From Deltaproteobacteria bacterium (GTDB lineage: Bacteria > Desulfobacterota > Desulfuromonadia > Geobacterales > Geobacteraceae), in contig SBEG01000005.1 of NCBI GenBank assembly GCA_009668975.1, forward strand, positions 144,921 to 208,920: 64,000 nucleotides of DNA, given 5' to 3'. Shown piece by piece: positions 1 to 7,475 of the stretch. Both the position numbers and the translations under genes were made by a program. Below the pieces are notes generated by a model, which was given only the letters and a program-made list of their open reading frames with translations, did not search any database and was not told where the DNA came from. The stretch's first letter is position 1. Each line of letters starts with the position of its first letter.

Positions 1-583
1 AGCGATCACTATCAGCCTTTACCAGCAGGGTCAGCACAGGATGGTTGGAACTGAAAATTTTAATTGATTCATAGTTTCTTGTTCCCTGAATGCTGTCATT
101 ATAGGAGCCGTTGAAACTGACCTGATTCCCTTCCGCATCGGTAAAAATTCCAAACTTATCGTGAAACTCTCCTTGGTCTAGCTTATTGCGCGGGAGTGCA
201 AGCTTGAAATCAAGAATGCCATCTGCTACCAACCAGGCTAGAGCAGATCGGGTTTCTTCATTTAATGCTTTCCGCAAGTCATGAATATTTTCTTCCATCG
301 CCAGTCGCAAGGTTTCGTCGATCCGAGCAGCACTCCCTTCCTGCAAGGCATTCCAGTCGTCTTCGCTCAGAATGGGGCTGGTCACCCAGCGGGCATAACC
401 ACCATTAGCGGCGAAGATCGTCATCCCCTGAGCTGCCAAACGTAACCAAGCGGCACTGAAGAAACCTACCCCACGATCATAGCGGACAGATGCAGCAAGC
501 GCAGGATTGAAAAAATCCTTGATTATGTCGCCGCTAGAGGTGTCTAAAATTGGTGGGAACTCAATGTCAGTCAACTTATTCAT
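1..583 (-). CDS. PLD-domain protein, N-terminal part (probable defence-type helicase), cut by window edge
   Basis: An open frame begins with ATG at 583 and runs without a stop off the left edge, giving the first 194 residues. An AGGAAAA ribosome-binding site lies about 10 bases upstream. Near residues 150-175 the translation contains a phospholipase-D-type signature: HDKFGIF followed by GSYNDS, which fits the H-x-K...GSxN half-site. In the families I know, this N-terminal PLD half followed by a DEAD/DEAH helicase is typical of phage-defence or DNA-repair helicases. The helicase part would lie outside the window, so that part is inference. Alternatives are a stand-alone PLD nuclease or a restriction-type PLD protein. 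It sits with two small genes in what looks like an accessory patch. Confidence 0.7.
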   Translation of the reverse strand, partial: MNKLTDIEFPPILDTSSGDIIKDFFNPALAASVRYDRGVGFFSAAWLRLAAQGMTIFAANGGYARWVTSPILSEDDWNALQEGSAARIDETLRLAMEENIHDLRKALNEETRSALAWLVADGILDFKLALPRNKLDQGEFHDKFGIFTDAEGNQVSFNGSYNDSIQGTRNYESIKIFSSNHPVLTLLVKADSDR

Positions 584-644
584 AAGCTTTATATTTTCCT
601 AATAACCCACGTAATCCGATAAATTCTTCATGCAAACTATCACG

Positions 645-1043
645 TTACAGATTGGTCTTGACCAAAAAATTCTCTGGTGAACGAAAAGATGACCGGTCAG
701 GCAAAGGATAGTTTATCTTGTATTGATCACCAGTACCCAGTCGCCAGCGACCTTTTTTGATGAATTGGTTTATTTCATTTTTTGTAAAAACATATCCATC
801 ACGCGCAGAAGTAAGTAAAACTAGAAAGTAATTTTCGGTGCCGTTAAGAAGATCTACATATTTTTTCCCTAATCCCCAAAATGGCTTTTCAGACCGACTT
901 ATTTTTACTATTAGAAATTGCCCTTTGAATAGGAAATAACTTCGTCGTCGAAAAAATTGTCGATATGCTGCATATAGCGTACTGTTTTGGTCAGGTTCCA
1001 TTGCACCGATCGCATCCACAAAAGCTTTAACTTCAGGTTCCAT
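645..1043 (-). CDS. hypothetical protein, 132 aa
   Basis: I do not recognise this family. The frame starts at ATG 1043 behind a strong GGAGGGG ribosome-binding site (5 bases of spacing), which argues for a real gene. The protein is basic and rich in aromatic residues (FFRRRSYFLF, KPFWGLGKKY), with no signal peptide, membrane segment or recognised catalytic motif. It lies 61 bp before the PLD-domain gene on the same strand and about 75 bp after the next small gene, so the three may be co-transcribed. The setting suggests an accessory or defence-associated role, but nothing in the protein itself shows a function. Confidence 0.55.
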   Translation of the reverse strand: MEPEVKAFVDAIGAMEPDQNSTLYAAYRQFFRRRSYFLFKGQFLIVKISRSEKPFWGLGKKYVDLLNGTENYFLVLLTSARDGYVFTKNEINQFIKKGRWRLGTGDQYKINYPLPDRSSFRSPENFLVKTNL

Positions 1044-1117
1044 GTTTCCCCTCCTTCAGGAAATTCGGGAAAGATCTGTTTATTGCTAATTGATTTCAAA
1101 TATATGTCACTCCATTT

Positions 1118-1345
1118 TCAAAAATTAGCCTTGTAAATTTTAAAGAGTTGGTCAAGAGCTTCTTGAGAAAGCCGGATGGACTGGCTCTTTTTTCCTTTTA
1201 TTTGCCTTGAGGAAGATCCATAGGTGTCAATCTGTAGAAACTTTTCTCCGTTTTTATCTCCAATAATGGCGTAGGTGGCGTTAACTTCAGTATGCTTGCC
1301 TGGAACATCAAATTCTATTTTGTCGAAACGTCTAACAATAGCCAT
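1118..1345 (-). CDS. small conserved protein of accessory regions, 75 aa
   Basis: The start at 1345 is preferred over an upstream start at 1387 because GGAGG lies 5 bases before this ATG. The protein reads MAIVRRFDKIEF..., then HTEVNATYAI, FLQIDTYGSSSR and KSQSIRLSQEA. This pattern (HTEV, L-Q-D-TYGS-R, K-SQ-I-L) matches a short family that I recall as a common hypothetical in restriction and defence neighbourhoods, sometimes mislabelled as a formyltransferase. No enzymatic motif is visible at this size and I assign no function. It is the first of three small same-strand genes leading into the PLD-domain gene. Confidence 0.6.
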   Translation of the reverse strand: MAIVRRFDKIEFDVPGKHTEVNATYAIIGDKNGEKFLQIDTYGSSSRQIKGKKSQSIRLSQEALDQLFKIYKANF

Positions 1346-1476
1346 ATTTCCTCCGGTTAGAGAAGTCTTTGGACCTCCAAGGGACATTCTATTTAAAACC
1401 TTTGGGATCAGGCCAGCCTTTTTGACATTCAGGTACCGAATATCGAAAAGTCAAACCCGACCCATAAAGCCCCACT

Positions 1477-2244
1477 TCATTCTTGAGAAGCGCACACAAC
1501 CGGCTCCAAACTGGGCGTAGGCTCCGCTTCGCTCTTCACCAGCAAATGATCATTATTCAAAAAGAACACGCAGGTCATGACGAGAAACAACGCCGATACG
1601 ATGTCAGTCAGTGTGTCGGAAAAAATATCTAAAATCACATTGTCCGGGGTGAAAATGAACGGAGCAACCACAACAAGCCCCGCGATCAACCCCATGATCC
1701 CGATGACGGAAAGATAGCCAAACACCCGCCACCATTGCCCCTTGACGATGCCCTTGGAATAATCCAGGGCTTTCTTCCCCGAAAGACCGCGAAGCGCGAC
1801 AACATAGACGAACAGCGAATAGTAGAGACCCCAAATAATACCGGGGATGATCAGGAGAAGGCACATGCCGACAATGATCAGGCCGGCCAGCAAACCGGTC
1901 CCGATCGTGGCGCCCCAGCGGGAAAGGGCGTGACGCAGAGCCTGCTGCCAGGTAATCGGCTGGCCGGCAAGAGCGGCCTCGATCAGTCTGGCCAGGGCCA
2001 GGGTGGCCAGGACGCCGAAGAAGAACTCCGTCAACTGGATAACCTTCATGTACATATTGAAGCCGCGAAGGCCGTGCTCTTCAATCAGATAGTCAACCGG
2101 GACAAAGGACAGCCCGATATTGATCGGGACATAGACGATCAGAACAATCGGCAGAATGCTGCCAAAGTTTTTGCGGTAGAGCTCCCAGCCCACGGTAATG
2201 ACCCTGCCCAGGTCGTATCTCGTTGAATAGATCTCGTGTTTCAT
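1477..2244 (-). CDS. polytopic inner-membrane protein, YciC/GDPD-membrane-domain-like
   Basis: The 255-residue protein begins MKHEIYSTRYDLGRVITVGW and has about five or six hydrophobic segments, including IVLIVYVPINIGLSF, GTGLLAGLIIVGMCLLLIIPG and the region around residues 170-220. The layout (short amphipathic N-terminus, VGW-LYRKNF, then IIPGIIWGLYYSLF) resembles the YciC/UPF0259 and glycerophosphodiesterase membrane-domain families, whose role is unknown. An AAGGAA ribosome-binding site precedes the ATG. It is monocistronic, with an unrelated four-helix-bundle gene upstream. The molecular function is not assigned. Confidence 0.7.
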   Translation of the reverse strand: MKHEIYSTRYDLGRVITVGWELYRKNFGSILPIVLIVYVPINIGLSFVPVDYLIEEHGLRGFNMYMKVIQLTEFFFGVLATLALARLIEAALAGQPITWQQALRHALSRWGATIGTGLLAGLIIVGMCLLLIIPGIIWGLYYSLFVYVVALRGLSGKKALDYSKGIVKGQWWRVFGYLSVIGIMGLIAGLVVVAPFIFTPDNVILDIFSDTLTDIVSALFLVMTCVFFLNNDHLLVKSEAEPTPSLEPVVCASQE

Positions 2245-2307
2245 GGTTGTTCCTTTTTCACTTCCTGGCTATCGTCGAAAAGATCGCCGCAGGTCGGTGC
2301 TATAAAG

Positions 2308-2768
2308 TAAGGATGAAGGATGAATTATGAAGTATGAAATAACCCCGAAAACTTTAGTCTTTTTTCGAATTCTTGCACTTCTTTGCAATAGCAGTGAATA
2401 TGGCCAGGAGTTCATTGCACTCGTTCTGCAGCGGACCGAGAACGGCAGGTACACTGATACGAGTTTCCGCCATCAACTCGAACCAGTAACTGGTTTCATC
2501 GAGTTCCTTCAGACAGTCACCAATCTTGGCAACAAATTCAGCTTTCGAACGTGCGCGGAATGCCTCACGATAATTCGCCCCGACCGAGGTGCCTGATCGG
2601 AGGACTTGCTTCCCCAGCACCTGAGCTTCCGTTGATTTCGGCAGCGACGAGTACAAGCGAATCACCTGAATAGCAAATTCCTTAGTCCTCTCCCGCAGCC
2701 GAGGAGAATCATTCACCATTGAAGATTCGGCATTTTTTTCAACCTTCATAATTCATCATTCATCCTTA
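2308..2768. mobile_element. putative small IVS/IVP element bounded by inverted repeats
   Basis: The four-helix-bundle gene at 2354-2749 is bracketed by 25-bp inverted arms, 2308-2332 and 2744-2768, which match at 24 of 25 positions. The arms contain the short-period string GGATGA-(A/T)GGATGAATTATGAAG. The start codon of the gene lies inside the right arm. IVP genes are known from intervening sequences in 23S rRNA, and copies outside rRNA, as here, may be moved as a unit. Mobility is inferred from the symmetry only; no target duplication was identified. Confidence 0.5.
2354..2749 (-). CDS. four-helix bundle protein (23S rRNA intervening-sequence protein family)
   Basis: The 131-residue protein contains the family hallmarks: RTKEFAIQVIRLYSSLPK, then VLGKQVLRSGTSVGANYREA, SKAEFVAKIGDCLKELDETSYWFEL and NECNELLAIFTAI. 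This is the TIGR02436/S23-type fold, an all-helical protein forming oligomeric rings, whose biochemical role is unknown. The first ATG (2749) has no clear ribosome-binding site, and the internal start MVNDSPRLRE is possible. The gene sits inside a pair of near-perfect inverted repeats rather than in rRNA, so it is probably a free-standing copy of an IVS element. Confidence 0.88.
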   Translation of the reverse strand: MKVEKNAESSMVNDSPRLRERTKEFAIQVIRLYSSLPKSTEAQVLGKQVLRSGTSVGANYREAFRARSKAEFVAKIGDCLKELDETSYWFELMAETRISVPAVLGPLQNECNELLAIFTAIAKKCKNSKKD

Positions 2769-2782
2769 TTTTTTGTATGAAG

Positions 2783-2836
2783 GATACAAAAAAAGGCCCC
2801 CCGATCAGCTTAAAGCTGACACGGACGGCCCATTTT
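2783..2836 (-). terminator. probable rho-independent terminator
   Basis: Read on the minus strand, GGCC...CAGCTT-TAAGCTG...GGGGCC forms a stem with an internal loop followed by seven T residues. It lies downstream of the minus-strand envelope genes ending at 3185. The middle of the stem is imperfect. Confidence 0.5.
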
Positions 2837-3020
2837 TCCCCACAACAAATATTCCGCCAGCGATCCCATCTTGCAGGTCTCCTAATAGCATCTAATTTCA
2901 TCAATAAAATTAGCCTATTTTTACACCCGGCAGAGCTCTACTGTCAAGATGAGCAAAAATTATATAATTTGAATTAAAGGGGCTGCCTACATTACGGCGG
3001 AGGCTTCTCCGCGACAAATG

Positions 3021-3097
3021 AAAACCCCTGATCTCGCGGCACCATCTCTCTGCTGAGAGTGGCGCGAAAAATCAGGGGTCGTCAAAGAATAACCAGC
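3021..3097. repeat. hairpin repeat, copy 1 (ACCCCTG...CAGGGGT plus AGAATAACCAGC tail)
   Basis: The outer arms AACCCCTGAT and ATCAGGGGT enclose an inner stem (CTCTC/GAGAG), and the element ends AGAATAACCAGC. A second copy at 5055-5129 keeps the outer arms and the tail but has a different loop. Both follow the last gene of their group, so they may act as terminators. Confidence 0.6.
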
Positions 3098-3184
3098 AAA
3101 CCGCGCAAACCAGAGAAAGGACAATTCCTGCCCTCCCTTAACACCTAAAACCGAACACCTGTCTTCACCACCGAAGTATTAAGT

Positions 3185-3703
3185 CTATTCCTCGTAATAA
3201 TCCGGCGGAACCGGATAATAGCCCCGCGAAGGCGCGATGCTGCGGCCGCTGCTTCGCCGTTGTCCGGCCACGGGGATCTGGTTGCCCTTGGCATACATGC
3301 ACTGCTGATAGGCGACGTCGTAGCGCCGCTGCGCATCCCAGCCGGTGGCCTGGGCAGATTCCGCCCCGGCACTGGATCCGATCAGCAGACCGCTGGCCGC
3401 ACCGATGCCTGCGCCAAGACCCGGATCTCCGGCGGCGGCGCCCAGGGCCGCGCCGAGACCCGCGCCGATCAGCGTGCCGGCCACGGAGCCGCCCACGACA
3501 TTCTGCTCGGCAACCTGCTGTGGCGACTGTCCGATCTGATAGCCGGCCCATTGACGACAGAGCGCATCATCGCCCTGGAACTGCTCGAAGCTCTTGCCGC
3601 TGCCCGGCAGCACCATCACACTGGGACCGGTCGGCACATACACGCACCCCGCCACCGCCAGCAATGCCAAACCGGTAAGAATAGTTTTCAAGGACGTAGA
3701 CAT
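3185..3703 (-). CDS. glycine-zipper lipoprotein (YMGG-like)
   Basis: The 172-residue protein has a lipoprotein signal peptide ending LLAVAGC (lipobox, Cys about residue 20), so it is probably anchored in the outer membrane or periplasm. Residues about 70-115 form a glycine zipper: GGSVAGTLIGAGLGAALGAA, then GDPGLGAGIGAASGLLIGSS. The C-terminal part is Arg/Ser/Tyr/Pro-rich and ends DYYEE. GGGGAG precedes the ATG. The stop of the upstream secreted protein lies only 11 bp away, so the two are likely one transcript. Glycine-zipper lipoproteins are commonly stress- or envelope-related, but no specific role can be read here. Confidence 0.78.
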   Translation of the reverse strand: MSTSLKTILTGLALLAVAGCVYVPTGPSVMVLPGSGKSFEQFQGDDALCRQWAGYQIGQSPQQVAEQNVVGGSVAGTLIGAGLGAALGAAAGDPGLGAGIGAASGLLIGSSAGAESAQATGWDAQRRYDVAYQQCMYAKGNQIPVAGQRRSSGRSIAPSRGYYPVPPDYYEE

Positions 3704-3714
3704 GGTTCACTCCC

Positions 3715-4287
3715 CTATTGGTCCGGCGGCGAGGAAGGAATTTCCTTCGACCAGCCACTCGGACAACGTTGAATGGTAGGATAGTAGCCTTCGGGATCAC
3801 TGCAGCGGTACAAGTAATTCGTCTCTTCCGCTTCCTGGCCCTTTTCAATATATTCGGTCGGCGCCTGCTCGATAACGACAGGCGGCGCGGAATAATAGGG
3901 GGCGTAATACGGATAGTAGTACGGATAGGAATATGGCCAGCCCCATCCGGGATACCATCCCGGACCTAGCCAGACGCTGCCGCTGAAGTGGACATTCGAC
4001 CGATAATAGGGATAGCCGCCATGCCGATAGCTTCGATAAGGGTAGCCTCCGGACCGGTACCCGCGGGTATACGAACCACGGTACCCGTCATGCCGGGTAA
4101 AGCTGCGCTGCGAAGAGTAGCTGCGCGGCTGGGTCCCGCGCTGAAAGGAGCCGGGAGAAGCCGATCGCTGCGAAAAAGACCCCTGGGAATGAGAACCCTG
4201 GTGCCGGGGCTCGCGTGCGGAACCGGGCGGCGGCATCGTCAGCAGAGTCGCCAGTGCGGCAAGTGCAACAATCATGGCTTTATGCAT
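3715..4287 (-). CDS. secreted Arg/Ser/Tyr-rich protein
   Basis: The start at 4287 is chosen because GGAGGTGACGGAA directly precedes it and because it yields a clean signal peptide (MHKAMIVALAALATLL...GSA). Frames open further upstream to 4461 but without such a site. The mature 165 or so residues are low complexity: SQ-rich (SHSQGSFSQRS), then YRSYRHGGYPYYRS and repeated YPYYYPYYAPYY. The end is more ordered (YLYRCSDPEGYYPTIQRCPSGW) with two cysteines, resembling the tail of many deltaproteobacterial periplasmic YXWGXW-like proteins. The function is unknown. It pairs with the glycine-zipper lipoprotein downstream. Confidence 0.65.
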   Translation of the reverse strand: MHKAMIVALAALATLLTMPPPGSAREPRHQGSHSQGSFSQRSASPGSFQRGTQPRSYSSQRSFTRHDGYRGSYTRGYRSGGYPYRSYRHGGYPYYRSNVHFSGSVWLGPGWYPGWGWPYSYPYYYPYYAPYYSAPPVVIEQAPTEYIEKGQEAEETNYLYRCSDPEGYYPTIQRCPSGWSKEIPSSPPDQ

Positions 4288-4572
4288 TTCCGTCACCTCC
4301 CGCATTAAACATTCAGTATAGCAATTATACACCAAATCAGCCGGATTATGACCAGCCTTGTGCAGCCAGTTACAAATCTTTACCCGGAACTGGCCCGCCC
4401 TTCCCTGGCCGCACAAAACCTGTATACTGACAGTAGCCTTGAAAAGATCATTACCAGACAAACGCGGGTATTTGTTTTATACTTGGAATAAAACCGGATC
4501 AGAGCACTTTCCCGGTCGTGACCCTGCCCAAGTTGCAGTAGGTCCATTACCGTACTTTTCGCGAGGGATACC

Positions 4573-5034
4573 ATGAATACCGTAAAACTTTCCATTCTTT
4601 TTTCCCTGCTCCTGGCTGCCGCCAGCGGATGTTCCGGCACTCAGCCGCAGACGCCGCGACTGCAGGGGGCAGTGCTGCATGACTGTCCGGACAGCCCAAA
4701 TTGCGTATCCAGCCAGAGTAATGACCCGGATCGCCACATTGCCCCGCTGGAATTCACCGGGACGCCCGAGGAAGCCTTTGCCAGACTGCAGCGGATCCTC
4801 GCGGCACGCTCCGATACCCGCATCGCTATTGCGACACCCACCTACCTGAAGGTCGAGTTCAAAACAATGCTTGGATTTGTTGATGACGCGGAATTCTACC
4901 TGGACGCAGGGAAGAGCGTAATCGAATGCCGTTCCGAGGCCCGGAGCGGCTATTGGGATCTGGGGAAAAACCGTCGGAGGATGGAAGAGATCAGGAAAGA
5001 GTTTAACCCGCAAATGAGTGATGCTCAAAAATAA
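4573..5034 (+). CDS. DUF1499 lipoprotein
   Basis: The 153-residue protein has a lipoprotein signal peptide with lipobox AAASGC near residue 20. The DUF1499 hallmarks follow: CPDSPNCVSSQ, then a mid-region ending EFKTMLGFVDDAEFY, and the closing SGYWDLGKNRRRMEEI. A GAGGGATACC ribosome-binding site precedes the ATG. DUF1499 proteins are exported and of unknown biochemical role. The gene is transcribed divergently from the envelope pair at 3185-4287. It is the last normal chromosomal gene before the tRNA-Ser island; a hairpin repeat and the left attachment site follow. Confidence 0.88.
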   Translation: MNTVKLSILFSLLLAAASGCSGTQPQTPRLQGAVLHDCPDSPNCVSSQSNDPDRHIAPLEFTGTPEEAFARLQRILAARSDTRIAIATPTYLKVEFKTMLGFVDDAEFYLDAGKSVIECRSEARSGYWDLGKNRRRMEEIRKEFNPQMSDAQK

Positions 5035-5054
5035 GGGCGCATCTTTCCCACAAA

Positions 5055-5129
5055 AAAACCCCTGCATTTCCGCAAATCTCTCCGGGGAAAGACGAGCGGA
5101 AATGCAGGGGTCGTATGAGAATAACCAGC
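5055..5129. repeat. hairpin repeat, copy 2 (probable terminator of the DUF1499 gene)
   Basis: The arms ACCCCTGCATTTCCGC and GCGGAAATGCAGGGGT are perfect over 16 bp around a 22-base loop, and AGAATAACCAGC follows as in copy 1 at 3021-3097. The element begins 21 bp after the stop at 5034. Its stem is long enough to stop transcription from either side. Confidence 0.65.
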
Positions 5130-5145
5130 GGATACTGCTGGGGTT

Positions 5146-5162
5146 GAGATAGGGATTCGAAC
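5146..5162 (-). other. left attachment-site core (tRNA-Ser T-arm fragment)
   Basis: These 17 bases (GAGATAGGGATTCGAAC) are identical to 27749-27765, which is the T arm and acceptor edge of tRNA-Ser. No tRNA body surrounds them here. Just inside the island, at 5217-5240, lie inverted GGGGTAG motifs like those beside the integrase at 27578-27629. Together these features mark the distal att site of the element. The core is short, so the exact exchange point is uncertain. Confidence 0.6.
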
Positions 5163-5216
5163 ATAAAGGCTAACCATATAATAAATTTGAGTAAAATATA
5201 TACGCCGGTACTTATA

Positions 5217-5240
5217 TACCCCAAAAACTACCCCTATGAG
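5217..5240. promoter_or_regulatory. putative integrase arm-type sites, left end
   Basis: On the minus strand this reads AGGGGTAGTTTTTGGGGTA, two G-rich blocks spaced by T residues. A similar arrangement (GGGGTAGTCTATTTTTGGTAG, then AGGGGTAG) lies next to the tRNA at the other end. P4-type integrases bind short direct repeats flanking the core, so these are candidate arm sites. Confidence 0.4.
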
Positions 5241-5271
5241 TCATGGCTTCCCTCCCGGTAAAGAGTTGATT

Positions 5272-5415
5272 TCAACCATTCTTATATTGGAAAGCCTCGC
5301 TTGCGAATAACTCGACACCCTTTCCCTGGATATGCTGGCGCAACGGCTCGGACCAGTCTTCTGCATCAAGAAGGTCAACTTTGAAAAGGTCACATTTGGC
5401 CGCCGACCCACTAAT
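5272..5415 (-). pseudogene. remnant of a MNT-type nucleotidyltransferase (C-terminus)
   Basis: The translated fragment reads CDLFKVDLLDAEDWSEPLRQ, then HIQGKGVELFA, and stops. This matches the usual C-terminal pattern of small MNT nucleotidyltransferases (antitoxin partners of HEPN toxins): F/L-VDLVD, then about ten residues, FR-I-x-x-G-V-x-L-Y. No GSxxxGxxxxxSDxD active-site segment is present upstream, so only a C-terminal stub remains. It lies just inside the left end of the island, where cargo debris is common. The similarity is short, so confidence is limited. Confidence 0.4.
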
Positions 5416-5496
5416 TCCGCAAAAATCAAAGTGCGGAGTTAATTGACCCCCTTTGCTACATTGAAGCAAACAATGATGCAAACAGGCTTCTTTTCC

Positions 5497-5700
5497 TCAT
5501 GATTTGCTTAACGATTGCTTCAGATGCCAAAGCGCACTCTGTCCATGCCCATCCTGGTAAATAAGTCCATCGGCCTCCAATTCTTTTTGGAGTTGATAGC
5601 GACCTGCACGTTGATAAGGACATTCAGCAACGCCTTGAATGCCTTGTCCACCTGCTGGCCCGGAAATGTCGTTTTGAACTCCCGTAATAATACGCTTGAA
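5497..5700 (-). pseudogene. possible C-terminal gene fragment, family unknown
   Basis: A 67-codon open frame without a start codon ends at 5497. Its last part, RYQLQKELEADGLIYQDGHG followed by QSALWHL, looks like the wing end of a winged-helix domain (R-YQL-x-x-LE-x-x-GLI). A stop at 5701-5703 cuts it upstream. It may be debris from a gene lost near the island edge. It could also be chance. Confidence 0.22.
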
Positions 5701-5798
5701 CTATCAGTTCCCTTCGTGTATTTATATAAATAAGAACTTGGTGCCACGGTGGTGTGAACAGCTACTGTTCGCAAACCGGCGTGAGTACCGGCAGCATT

Positions 5799-5853
5799 AA
5801 AAGGGTTCCAGCGAGGTGAGCAGTTACTGCTTGCTGCCGCTGGAGCTCTTTTG
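5799..5853 (-). terminator. terminator of the hsd-SIR2 operon
   Basis: On the minus strand a long stem (CCAGCG...CGCTGG with flanking AAAAG/CTTTT) follows the SIR2 gene stop at 5856 and ends in TTTT. It is correctly placed to end the transcript coming from hsdR. Confidence 0.7.
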
Positions 5854-5855
5854 TT

Positions 5856-7427
5856 TTATGGGTGATATTTCAGCCAGTCATAAAGCCTGATGGCCCGTTT
5901 GAGGTCGGTTTTGAATGCCTGTTCTCCCGTGGTAAGCGCAGAGGGGTTGGTTTTCAGTATTCGGACAAGGAAGGCGTGCAATTCAGCAACATCGATGTTT
6001 TCTTCCTTGAGATGGGGCAGAACCTGAAGGCATTTGCCATCTGGCAATTTACTGCAGATGGAAGCAATTGTCTCTTGCCGGCAATTGTGTTTTTCCCGAT
6101 TTTTTTTAATCGTACTGGAAAGCAGGTCATCAAAGCTGTTTTTGGCTTGGATCGCCGCCTGCACACGCTCCGGCAAATCTCCCGCATACTGGGAAACATA
6201 CTTATATATCGGTAAGTTGTTGCTGTTGTGGGAGAGCAGCGATGGCAGAGCTTTCCATATAACACATTCCGCATCAAAATCACGGTTATCGAGAACTACA
6301 TCAGAATATAATTCATCCGTGGCAATACCCGCATACCCCTTTTGACCAAAATCGGCGAGCACCCCGACCCCAATTACTACCTCGACATCTTCAAGCTTTT
6401 CATCTTCCAGTCCGACTGTCCTGATCTTGCCAGTCGGCTTGTTCGTCAACACCAGCTCATAAATATCTTGTTTTAGCCGCCGCAGCATCGGGGCATTGTA
6501 TTTTGCCTGGTTCTCCAGCATGGCCTGATACAAAACCTCATAACTCTTTAGGCGAATCCGTGTCATTTCAATGGACTTACCACCCTCAAACGATTTGCTG
6601 TAGGTGGAAATCTCCTCGGATGCTCCGTCTTTTGCCCGTTCGACAAACATAAGGCGCTCTTTGATCTTGTCGAGATTTTCGGTGGAAAGGCATTTGACGA
6701 TTGATTTCAGGATGTTTTCAATGTTGGTGTCATTGATGGAATAACCGATGAATATGATGGGATGTTCGAGGAAAATGGTCAGAATCTTCGCTGCCAGATA
6801 GGCATTCTTTTCCGAGAAGTCGGCATAATCGGCTTCATTGATAACGATGGATTCCGGCTTCGTGCAGCAACCGTGAATCTTGTAAATTTCGGAAATGCCA
6901 TGCAGGGTCGAAAACAGCAGTTCTTCCTGACCGATGTATTTCGTGTAGCTGGTAAAGAGGTCCTCAATAAAACTGTCGTAATTGGTTGTCAGCACCCCGC
7001 CGATACTGCGCATTTCAAGCTGTTTGAAGAGCTGGATTTCAGCAGAGTATTCTGGATTGTGCTCATGACTCTTGACACGCATGTAGCGGGCGATTTCGAT
7101 CTTGAACGGCGAGACGGCGCGGCGCATCTCATCTGATGATTTTTCCCGGTGTGCCTTGAATTGATCGTCCTTAAACCAGCGAAGGTTGAAGTCAAGTTCG
7201 ATCAGTTCCGCCACCTTTGGCAGTAACCCATCCTTGCACTCAAGCCCTTTTGCCTGCTGCACATACATTTCATAGGCAAAATCATTGTCAGCGGCAAGTC
7301 GGGCAAATTTACGGAGCAGTCCCTCCCAGTTTTCCAGGCCGAGATAACGGATCGACATGCCGGAACCGATAAACAGCATCGGCAGATGATCGGTTTTTTT
7401 CAGGCGTTTTAGAATGGCGTGCTTCAT
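5856..7427 (-). CDS. SIR2-domain protein, probable anti-phage effector
   Basis: The start at 7427 (MKHAILKRLKKTD) has AGGAG five bases upstream. The N-terminal part is a SIR2-like NAD-binding domain: MLFIGSGMSIR at about residues 17-27, LTTNYDSF near 148, KIHGC near 178, and IFIGYSINDTNIENIL near 225. These are the NAD-binding and catalytic-type positions of bacterial SIR2 proteins, which in defence systems degrade NAD+ and stop infected cells. The C-terminal 250 or so residues match nothing I recognise and may sense the phage or the restriction complex. The gene follows hsdS by 48 bp in the same direction and ends at a terminator, so it is co-transcribed with the type I system. NADase activity is inferred from the family. 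Confidence 0.82.
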   Translation of the reverse strand: MKHAILKRLKKTDHLPMLFIGSGMSIRYLGLENWEGLLRKFARLAADNDFAYEMYVQQAKGLECKDGLLPKVAELIELDFNLRWFKDDQFKAHREKSSDEMRRAVSPFKIEIARYMRVKSHEHNPEYSAEIQLFKQLEMRSIGGVLTTNYDSFIEDLFTSYTKYIGQEELLFSTLHGISEIYKIHGCCTKPESIVINEADYADFSEKNAYLAAKILTIFLEHPIIFIGYSINDTNIENILKSIVKCLSTENLDKIKERLMFVERAKDGASEEISTYSKSFEGGKSIEMTRIRLKSYEVLYQAMLENQAKYNAPMLRRLKQDIYELVLTNKPTGKIRTVGLEDEKLEDVEVVIGVGVLADFGQKGYAGIATDELYSDVVLDNRDFDAECVIWKALPSLLSHNSNNLPIYKYVSQYAGDLPERVQAAIQAKNSFDDLLSSTIKKNREKHNCRQETIASICSKLPDGKCLQVLPHLKEENIDVAELHAFLVRILKTNPSALTTGEQAFKTDLKRAIRLYDWLKYHP

Positions 7428-7475
7428 TGTAACTCCTGTTGGGAAATACACCTTAGTGGACGCTGTCGGTTTGGG

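Larger units (their letters stand above)
2750..3184. other. 435-bp intergenic region
   Basis: I see no gene here. It holds the right arm of the IVP element, a terminator-like stem at 2783-2836, an AT-rich stretch (2880-2980) and a large hairpin element at 3021-3097. Confidence 0.6.
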
